Under the pieces are notes generated by a model. That model ran no database searches, was not told the DNA's origin, and was given only the letters and a program-made list of their open reading frames with translations. A DNA stretch of 6,606 nt from Desulfobacteraceae bacterium (GTDB lineage Bacteria > Desulfobacterota > Desulfobacteria > Desulfobacterales > Desulfobacteraceae). A program made the translations under genes and the position numbers. This document shows positions 1 through 4,163 of this stretch, piece after piece (positions within the stretch are counted from its first letter, which is position 1; each line of letters starts with the position of its first letter). The DNA lies in assembly GCA_024225895.1 (NCBI GenBank), contig JAAEMC010001140.1, positions 1 through 6,606 on the forward strand. The letters run 5' to 3'.

Positions 1-120
1 AGTTCGTAATCCCGGGAACAGTTTTGTTTGCCAATATGCAACCCCTGTTTCACCTTTATGTTCTGTTTTTGGAATGTTTGACCAATCGATTGTCTGAAAT
101 GGTATATTAATATCACTCAT
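1..120 (-). CDS. DHCW-motif cupin-fold protein, N-terminal fragment (cut by window edge)
   Basis: This reading frame starts at an ATG (118-120) and stays open to the window edge, giving 40 residues that begin MSDINIPFQTIDWSNI and continue through HKGETGVAYWQT to FPGLRT. The T-x-D-W-S start followed by E-H-K-G-E-T-G-x-A-Y-W matches my recollection of the N-terminus of the small (about 110 residue) DHCW-motif cupin-fold proteins. The naming D-H-C-W motif and the rest of the beta barrel would lie outside the window and cannot be checked. An AAGGA ribosome site (127-131) sits 6 nt before the ATG, which supports the start. The gene is separated from gpsA by 334 bp of repeat-rich DNA, so it is likely a separate transcription unit. 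The biochemical function of this family is not established. Confidence 0.72.
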   Translation of the reverse strand, partial: MSDINIPFQTIDWSNIPKTEHKGETGVAYWQTKLFPGLRT

Positions 121-176
121 CACTTTTCCTTAATTGGATTTTGGTTGATAGATTTTAAGGGATCAAAAAATACCGG

Positions 177-193
177 CTATCGTTTTTAATAAC
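177..193 (+). repeat. Short direct-repeat copy (CTATCGTTTTTAATAAC)
   Basis: This 17 bp stretch matches the stretch at 345-363 except for a 2 bp deletion and one substitution. It is the left-most recognisable member of the intergenic repeat set. A further similarity is the TACC that lies just before the core here (171-174) and again before the copy starting near 276 (271-274). Confidence 0.5.
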
Positions 194-232
194 GTATGCA
201 TTTAAACACGCAGGTTAAGCCACTATAGTTCA

Positions 233-262
233 TATATAGCAAATCGCATAAATATGTTCCAA
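233..262 (-). promoter_or_regulatory. Possible sigma70-type promoter for the cupin-fold gene
   Basis: Read on the minus strand there is a TTGGAA at 262-257, an 18 bp spacer and TATATA at 238-233. Both hexamers match the consensus in four of six positions. Transcription would begin near 226, giving a leader of about 105 nt before the ATG at 120 that contains the 177-193 repeat. The region is AT-rich, so chance matches are easy. An alternative -10, TATAGT at 228-223, has no good -35 partner. Confidence 0.3.
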
Positions 263-275
263 TACTACCGTACCT

Positions 276-338
276 GTGTCTATCATGTGTGGCTAAAATT
301 TTCTTGATACCACAATCGATTTGTTCAAAGGCGATTCC
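276..338 (+). repeat. Left arm of imperfect long inverted repeat
   Basis: This arm begins GTGTCTATCATG and ends GGCGATTCC. Aligned with the reverse complement of 373-426 it matches strongly at both ends (GxGTCTATC, and TTGTxCAxA followed by GCGATTCC) and through a shared AAAAT-containing middle. An extra stretch of about 9-10 bp near 307-316 explains most of the length difference (63 versus 54 bp). The arms are separated by 34 bp. No flanking target duplication is obvious. This could be a decayed miniature element, a dispersed intergenic palindrome or a structured RNA; the sequence alone does not decide. Confidence 0.5.
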
Positions 339-344
339 ATTAAT

Positions 345-363
345 CTATCGTGTTTTTAAGAAC
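345..363 (+). repeat. Second direct copy of the CTATCGTG repeat start
   Basis: The 19 bp CTATCGTGTTTTTAAGAAC lies between the two arms of the long inverted repeat. It resembles the copy at 177-193. Its first 8 bp, plus the T at 344, are an exact inverted match to 415-423. Weaker similarity to the other copies continues to about position 377. Confidence 0.5.
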
Positions 364-372
364 TTTCTTTTG

Positions 373-426
373 GGAATCGCTATGGACAATTCACAAGGAA
401 TACATTTTAAGAACCACGATAGACCC
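373..426 (-). repeat. Right arm of imperfect long inverted repeat
   Basis: Read on the minus strand this begins GGGTCTATCGTG at 426 and ends GCGATTCC at 373, the inverted counterpart of 276-338. It lies only 28 bp downstream of the gpsA stop codon, so it would form part of the gpsA 3' untranslated RNA. It contains exact inverted matches to two different upstream segments, 331-338 (8 bp) and 344-352 (9 bp), so more than one fold is possible. Confidence 0.5.
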
Positions 427-454
427 AACATGAACATTTTTGAAGCAGACTCGA

Positions 455-1498
455 TCAGGAATCAATCACGCCGTCCAGTTCGTGCTTCAGGGAACGGTTC
501 ATCAGGCGCTCGCTGATCTCTTCCAAGGGCAGGTCTTCAAAAAGGATATGATATACTTCATTGCAGATGGGCAGGTCAACACCCAGTTTCTTTGATAAAT
601 TATAGACCGACCGGGTGGTTTTCACCCCTTCGGCCACCATGCGCATCTCAGATATAATTTCATCCAGTTTTTTACCCTCTCCGATCTGCTTTCCCACAGT
701 ATAATTCCGGCTTAAGGCTCCGGTACAGGTCAAAAGAAGATCACCGACTCCGGCCAGGCCTGCCAGGGTTAGCGGATCTGCACCCAGCTTTGCACCCAGG
801 CGGTTCATTTCGGTTAATCCCCTTGTAATCAGGGCAGCCCTCGGGTTTAAGCCCATTTTCATACCGTCACAAATACCTGCGGCAATGGCCAGGACATTTT
901 TTATGGCCCCGCCCAACTGGGTGCCGACGGGATCATCATTTACATAAACCCTGAACGTGGAGCAGGAAAAAATCTCTTGGACATAGGTAGAAACTTCCCG
1001 ACTGGTAGATGCAGCCGCCACAACCGTGGGAATTTGACGCGCCACTTCTTTAGCAAAACTTGGGCCGGACAATACGGCAAAATTGCCTTGGGGCAAAAAA
1101 TCGATCTTTTCTGCCAGAATCTCGGTCATGGTGAGATGCGTTTTATTCTCAATGCCTTTGGAGGCCGTGACAATAACGGTATCCGGGCTGATAAAATCTT
1201 TCATTTTACCGGCAACATCACGCATAAAATGAGACGGGACCACCATGAGAATGAGGTCCTTATCTTTTACAACCCGCTCCAGGTCATTGGAAGGAATAAT
1301 ATTTTTTGGCAGACGGGCACACGGCAAAAAGACCTTATTTTCACCTTGGGTTTCAATCTGTTCTCTGACTTCTTTTTCAAAAACCCAAAGATCGATGGCA
1401 AATCCCTTGTCTGCCAGGAGTTTGGCAAGGGCCGTTCCCCAGCTTCCGGCACCGACAACGCCGATACGGCTTTTTTGGATATCAATAGTTCTGCTCAT
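455..1498 (-). CDS. gpsA: NAD(P)-dependent glycerol-3-phosphate dehydrogenase
   Basis: The product (347 residues, normal for the family) interconverts dihydroxyacetone phosphate and sn-glycerol 3-phosphate in the cytoplasm, supplying the backbone for phospholipid synthesis. The Rossmann nucleotide-binding loop GAGSWGTALA is at residues 16-25. The substrate-site segment SKGIE at 113-117 includes a conserved lysine, and GPSFAKEV lies at 145-152. GGAIKNVLAIAAG (196-208) carries the expected catalytic lysine K200. The C-terminal domain has LAGVGDLLLTCTGALSRN (248-265) and MVAEGVKTT (287-295). The ATG at 1496-1498 is preceded by AAGGA at 1508-1512, 9 nt away. The gene follows ybaK by 106 bp and has a plausible promoter of its own in that gap. 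No truncation or missing key residue is seen. Confidence 0.97.
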   Translation of the reverse strand: MSRTIDIQKSRIGVVGAGSWGTALAKLLADKGFAIDLWVFEKEVREQIETQGENKVFLPCARLPKNIIPSNDLERVVKDKDLILMVVPSHFMRDVAGKMKDFISPDTVIVTASKGIENKTHLTMTEILAEKIDFLPQGNFAVLSGPSFAKEVARQIPTVVAAASTSREVSTYVQEIFSCSTFRVYVNDDPVGTQLGGAIKNVLAIAAGICDGMKMGLNPRAALITRGLTEMNRLGAKLGADPLTLAGLAGVGDLLLTCTGALSRNYTVGKQIGEGKKLDEIISEMRMVAEGVKTTRSVYNLSKKLGVDLPICNEVYHILFEDLPLEEISERLMNRSLKHELDGVIDS

Positions 1499-1523
1499 AT
1501 ATCTATTTCCTTCTTCCCGTCAC

Positions 1524-1542
1524 ATGGCCGTCAACCGGCCAT
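1524..1542. promoter_or_regulatory. GC-rich hairpin in the gpsA leader
   Basis: ATGGCCG (1524-1530) and CGGCCAT (1536-1542) are perfect 7 bp inverted arms around a 5 nt loop. The hairpin lies 11 bp upstream of the gpsA ribosome site (1508-1512), inside the leader predicted from the promoter at 1574-1602. No T-run follows on either strand, so it is not a typical intrinsic terminator. It could be an mRNA leader structure or an operator-like palindrome; no regulator can be named. Confidence 0.45.
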
Positions 1543-1573
1543 TAGTTACCGTTCAATCCGGCATAAAGTGTTG

Positions 1574-1602
1574 TTTATACATCATATCATTTATGGGATC
1601 AA
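1574..1602 (-). promoter_or_regulatory. Sigma70-like promoter upstream of gpsA
   Basis: On the minus strand TTGATC (1602-1597) and TATAAA (1579-1574) are separated by exactly 17 bp. They match the -35 and -10 consensus in four and five of six positions. The -35 begins two bases after the ybaK stop codon, so the promoter fills the unusually long gap before gpsA. The start would be near 1567, giving a leader of about 69 nt that includes the hairpin at 1524-1542. Confidence 0.55.
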
Positions 1603-1604
1603 CT

Positions 1605-2090
1605 TTATTCTGCCAGCTCTACCCATGCCCCGCCGGTCAATGGTTCAATGTCTGAGGACTGCAATTCAAAAACAGCAAAAGGGGTTCCGGCAGCCGCCCA
1701 TATCCGGTCAAAGGATTGTAAGTGAGGGTCTAAAATCGTAGTCAGTTTTTCATCATGGCCCACCGGCGGAATCCCGCCAATGGCAAAGCCTGTTTTCTGC
1801 TTCACAAATTTTCCATCTGCCTGGACCAGACTTTTACCGGTGGCAGATTTTATTTTTTCAAGGCTGACCCGGTTTTGGCCGGATGCGATAATCAGCACAA
1901 GCTCATGGGTCTCTTCATCCTTAAATACCAATGATTTTGCTATCTGAGCCACATCACACCCCACAGCCTTTGCCGCCTGCTGGGCAGTTCTTGTGGAATC
2001 AGGCAACTCCACTACCCTGAATTCAAATCCCTTTTCCATGATGAATTCCTGCACCTGTTTTGCTTTTTTGCTCAATTCATTTTTCATCAT
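1605..2090 (-). CDS. YbaK/EbsC family aminoacyl-tRNA deacylase-like protein
   Basis: This family removes wrongly attached amino acids from tRNA in trans, as with Cys-tRNA(Pro) deacylase YbaK and its relatives. The 161-residue product has the typical order of motifs: STRTAQQAAKAVGCDVAQIAKSLVF at residues 32-56 with the conserved lysine near 52, then GQNRVSLEKIKSATGK (71-86), GFAIGGIPPVGH (101-112) and WAAAGTPFAVFEL (131-143). I chose the ATG at 2088-2090 because AAGGA lies at 2096-2100, 5 nt upstream; the adjacent ATG at 2085-2087 (8 nt) is equally possible. A longer frame from a TTG at 2105 would overlap this ribosome site and is less likely. The stop of the upstream cupin gene is 11 bp away, implying translational coupling or shared mRNA. 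Which misacylated tRNA is hydrolysed cannot be told from sequence. Confidence 0.9.
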   Translation of the reverse strand: MMKNELSKKAKQVQEFIMEKGFEFRVVELPDSTRTAQQAAKAVGCDVAQIAKSLVFKDEETHELVLIIASGQNRVSLEKIKSATGKSLVQADGKFVKQKTGFAIGGIPPVGHDEKLTTILDPHLQSFDRIWAAAGTPFAVFELQSSDIEPLTGGAWVELAE

Positions 2091-2095
2091 CTTTA

Positions 2096-2100
2096 TCCTT
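2096..2100 (-). promoter_or_regulatory. Ribosome binding site fixing the ybaK-like start
   Basis: AAGGA on the minus strand sits 5 nt before ATG 2090 and 8 nt before ATG 2087. It lies inside the alternative TTG-started extension, which argues against that extension and shortens the protein by five residues. Confidence 0.65.
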
Positions 2101-2101
2101 A

Positions 2102-2467
2102 TCAAATCCAGACATCATCATCTGCTGTCAGTTCTCCAGGGTTGTCCCCGGTATTTACCACTCCTTCGGGTTCCACCAAAAGCATACTGCATTCTTCTTT
2201 GGCAACCGGCCGGTGTTCTTTGCCTTTGGGAACCACAAAGAGTTCGCCTTCTTTCATCTGCACGACCCCCTGCCTGAACTCTATGGCCATTTTACCTTGA
2301 AGGCAGATAAAGACTTCATCCGTATCTTCATGGCTGTGCCAGGTAAATTCCCCTTTAATTTTTACCAGTTTGAACTGGTAGTCATTCAGTTGGGCAATAA
2401 TTTTAGGGGACCAGCGCTCGGAAAATGTTTTTAATTTTTCACCAAAATTGATTGGAGTGTATTTCAT
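2102..2467 (-). CDS. Small single-domain cupin protein
   Basis: This is a 121-residue protein with one cupin barrel and both classical cupin motifs. Motif 1 runs from G39 through H44, H46 and E51 to G58, following the G(X)5HXH(X)4E(X)6G pattern. Motif 2 is [12 protein letters not shown] at residues 74-85, with the fourth metal ligand H85. A mononuclear metal site (three His and one Glu) is therefore predicted to be intact. Members of this broad group are often annotated as mannose-6-phosphate isomerase-like cupins, but substrate and reaction are not predictable here. A strong GGAGG ribosome site (2474-2478) lies 6 nt before the ATG. The gene sits between the MaoC-like gene (45 bp gap) and the ybaK-like gene (11 bp gap). 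It is unrelated in detail to the cupin-fold fragment at the left edge. Confidence 0.9.
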   Translation of the reverse strand: MKYTPINFGEKLKTFSERWSPKIIAQLNDYQFKLVKIKGEFTWHSHEDTDEVFICLQGKMAIEFRQGVVQMKEGELFVVPKGKEHRPVAKEECSMLLVEPEGVVNTGDNPGELTADDDVWI

Positions 2468-2512
2468 CTTATTCCTCCATGCTTGTGCTTCAGGATATAG
2501 GTTTTTAATAAA

Positions 2513-2965
2513 TTATTTTCCATGGGTACGGCAGGCAACAAGGTATTGATAGCCATATACAATCACTTTTTCTTTTTTTTGGTTAAAGACCTCGCATTTA
2601 ATTCTGGCAAATCCCCTGTCCGGCTTGCTTTGAGATCTTTTCAAATCCTGCCATGCCGCCTTTACATTAAGGGTATCACCCGGCCGGACCGGGGTAAACA
2701 TTGTCACTTCATCCATGCCCACCCCGCTCAGGATGGCCATCTGACCCTGGGCATCCACCACCTGCTTTGTACAGGCAGAAAGGACATGAAGGGATGAGGC
2801 TACCAGGCCCTTAAAGATACCCTGCTTTGCAAAATTCTCATCCAGGTGGAAGCGTTGGGGATCAAATTTTTGGGCAAAATCAATAATCTCTTCCCGATGT
2901 ATAGTGAAAGACTTACAGGAAAGAGGCTGCCCCTGGTAAAGATCTTCGAAATAAATCATTGGCAA
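2513..2965 (-). CDS. MaoC-like hotdog-fold acyl dehydratase/hydratase
   Basis: The 150-residue product has the single hotdog domain of MaoC-like (R)-specific enoyl-CoA hydratases and related dehydratases. The catalytic segment is FAQKFDPQRFHLDENFAKQG (residues 30-49), with the Asp/His pair at D35 and H40. GLVASSLH (53-60) forms the following helix, and TPVRPGDTLNV (91-101) is the conserved strand. These enzymes add or remove water on acyl thioesters; the physiological substrate is unknown. The start is uncertain. A TTG at 2963-2965 has an AAGG site 6 nt upstream (2972-2975), while an ATG two codons later (2957-2959) would have a 12 nt spacing. The spacing favours TTG, but the family often begins close to the I-Y-F-E-D segment, which fits either. 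It lies 35 bp after the unknown membrane protein gene. Confidence 0.88.
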   Translation of the reverse strand: MPMIYFEDLYQGQPLSCKSFTIHREEIIDFAQKFDPQRFHLDENFAKQGIFKGLVASSLHVLSACTKQVVDAQGQMAILSGVGMDEVTMFTPVRPGDTLNVKAAWQDLKRSQSKPDRGFARIKCEVFNQKKEKVIVYGYQYLVACRTHGK

Positions 2966-3000
2966 TTGTGCCCTTGCTAATCTTGGAGAAAAAAAGTTTG

Positions 3001-3504
3001 TCAGGACCCGTTGTCGTAAAACACTTTGAACCGGTCCTGGGTTTGAAGATAAAAATCAATATCTTTTAAAATCTTGGGATTGCACTGGGTAAACAATGGG
3101 GAAAAGTCTTTTTTCTTGAACCGGACGCGCTGAATAAAGACCTTTTCCAATTTATCATTCTTAAATCGTATCAGATAATCCAGGCCCTTTTTATCATAAC
3201 AAATCCAGTGGTCGGACGCGGCCAGTTCATCGCTCATCTCAAGTTTGCGCCTGGATGTTTTTTGAACTACAAAGACCGGATCACAGACCCGAATGGTCCG
3301 GATAGTACTCATATGGTCGATGTGCCTTAAGACGCGCTCTTTTGGAATTCCGGCTTTAAAATTCTTATACCCCTTTTGGTATGAATAAATTCCAGACGGG
3401 TGAATGGCGATCATCTCAACAAGGATTATAATTAAAATCATGACAACGCCGAAAAAAACTCGAAGCCCCCATTGCTTTTTTATCTTCTTTTCCTTTTCCT
3501 TCAT
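3001..3504 (-). CDS. Unknown single-pass membrane protein
   Basis: I do not recognise this 167-residue protein. Its first 16 residues are strongly basic (MKEKEKKIKKQWGLR), followed by one hydrophobic segment at about 14-34 (VFFGVVMILIIILVEMIAI). This pattern suggests an N-in signal anchor with the remainder outside the cytoplasm. No lipobox cysteine or signal-peptidase site stands out. The soluble part has a G-Y-K-N-F-K-A-G-I-P-K-E-R-V-L segment (45-59) vaguely like the start of small outer-membrane-assembly (SmpA-like) domains, then alternating beta-like stretches, three cysteines (74, 102, 141) and a basic tract around 126-132. The ribosome site is weak (GGA, 6 nt before the ATG). It lies 37 bp after the DJ-1 gene and 35 bp before the MaoC-like gene, and it is intact. 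Confidence 0.8.
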   Translation of the reverse strand: MKEKEKKIKKQWGLRVFFGVVMILIIILVEMIAIHPSGIYSYQKGYKNFKAGIPKERVLRHIDHMSTIRTIRVCDPVFVVQKTSRRKLEMSDELAASDHWICYDKKGLDYLIRFKNDKLEKVFIQRVRFKKKDFSPLFTQCNPKILKDIDFYLQTQDRFKVFYDNGS

Positions 3505-3541
3505 TCAGCATCCATGATAATTTTTGTGTTTGTAAGCAATA

Positions 3542-4108
3542 TTAAAGAACGTCATCCAGGCTGATGGCCAGGCTTCCGGCAACTTCTGCAGCCGTTTCTT
3601 TTGAATACATAAGTTCCACAAGCTTTAATGCAAAATGGACTGCAGTGCCCGCACCTCTGCTGGTCACGCAATTACCATCCACCACCACCTTTTCTTCAAC
3701 GATATTTCCATTATCAATTTGGTCCACAAACGCTGGATGGCAGGTGACACATCCGGGTCTGACCAGACCGTGATGGTGAAGTACAAGGGCGGGAGAAGCA
3801 CAGATGGCGGCATAATATTTTTCATCACCTGCCTGTTTTTTTAACAGGCTTATAAGCTCACCGGAATCACATAGATTTTGGGCTCCCGGAATTCCGCCCG
3901 GCAGGGCGATCAGATCATAAGTTTCATCCATGCAGTCTGTGATTTTTTGATCTGCAAAAAACCGGATGCCTGCCGATGACATGATCTCAAGTTCATCCAC
4001 TGAGGCAACGATTACATTGGCGCCGGCCCTTCTTAAAACAGCAATGATCGTGATTGCTTCCACAGGTTCAATACCCTGGGATACCGGAACAAGAACTTTT
4101 TTTTCCAT
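3542..4108 (-). CDS. DJ-1/ThiJ family protein
   Basis: The 188-residue product matches the DJ-1 branch of the DJ-1/PfpI superfamily in length and motif order. The conserved glutamate is E17 in GIEPVEAI. LPGGIPGAQNL (69-79) is the glycine loop, the nucleophile is C103 in AAICASPAL, and H124 in TCHPAF corresponds to the DJ-1 histidine. SRGAGTAVHFAL (150-161) is also typical. Members are credited with stress protection, chaperone activity and glyoxalase or deglycase activity on methylglyoxal-type damage; which applies here is not known. A good AAGGAGA ribosome site (4115-4121) sits 6 nt upstream of the ATG. The gene follows the BatD-BatE gene by 55 bp with no clear promoter or terminator between. 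An extra cysteine, C120, with C123 makes a CxxC beside the active-site histidine. Confidence 0.93.
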   Translation of the reverse strand: MEKKVLVPVSQGIEPVEAITIIAVLRRAGANVIVASVDELEIMSSAGIRFFADQKITDCMDETYDLIALPGGIPGAQNLCDSGELISLLKKQAGDEKYYAAICASPALVLHHHGLVRPGCVTCHPAFVDQIDNGNIVEEKVVVDGNCVTSRGAGTAVHFALKLVELMYSKETAAEVAGSLAISLDDVL

Positions 4109-4114
4109 AGCATG

Positions 4115-4121
4115 TCTCCTT
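4115..4121 (-). promoter_or_regulatory. Strong ribosome binding site of the DJ-1 gene
   Basis: AAGGAGA on the minus strand lies 6 nt before the ATG at 4106-4108. It shows that this gene initiates translation independently of the upstream BatD-BatE gene even if they share an mRNA. Confidence 0.75.
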
Positions 4122-4163
4122 TTTAGATTTGGACAGATGTATTATTATTGCCGGATATTCTGG

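Larger units (their letters stand above)
121..454. other. Repeat-rich intergenic region without a convincing gene
   Basis: This 334 bp stretch separates gpsA from the cupin-fold gene at the left edge. It is AT-rich compared with the flanking genes. The only open frame of any length (289-516, plus strand, GTG start) runs into the opposite strand of gpsA and lacks a ribosome site, so I do not treat it as a gene. What the region does hold is a set of degenerate repeats with a CTATC(G/A)TG core, an imperfect inverted repeat (276-338 against 373-426) and a possible minus-strand promoter (233-262). No terminator with a GC stem and T-run is visible after gpsA. Confidence 0.75.

Noticed and set aside
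223..239. CTATA-7 bp-TATAG palindrome as an operator
   Set aside because: The arms are only 5 bp of AT-rich sequence overlapping the possible -10 region, too short to distinguish from chance.
214..429. Integron-like core sites: GTTAAGC (214-220) and ACCCAAC (423-429) fit GTTRRRY and RYYYAAC
   Set aside because: The order is GTT first and AAC second on either strand, the reverse of an attC site, and no integrase or cassette gene lies between. Seven-base degenerate patterns occur by chance.
373..454. Intrinsic terminator after gpsA
   Set aside because: The inverted repeats here are AT-rich and long-looped, and no T-run follows on the minus strand, so they do not look like a Rho-independent terminator.
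289..516. Plus-strand open frame of 75 codons with a GTG start
   Set aside because: It lies in the repeat cluster and overlaps the 3' end of gpsA on the opposite strand. The translation has no known domain and there is no ribosome site before the GTG.
977..1741. Long plus-strand open frame (254 codons) across gpsA and the end of the ybaK-like gene
   Set aside because: It is antisense to two clearly conserved proteins, crosses the gap between them, has no recognisable domain and no ribosome site, and is best explained as a shadow of the conserved minus-strand codons.
2966..3003. Terminator after the unknown membrane protein gene (T-run at 2996-2990 on the minus strand)
   Set aside because: A run of seven Ts follows the stop codon, but no stable GC-rich stem precedes it.
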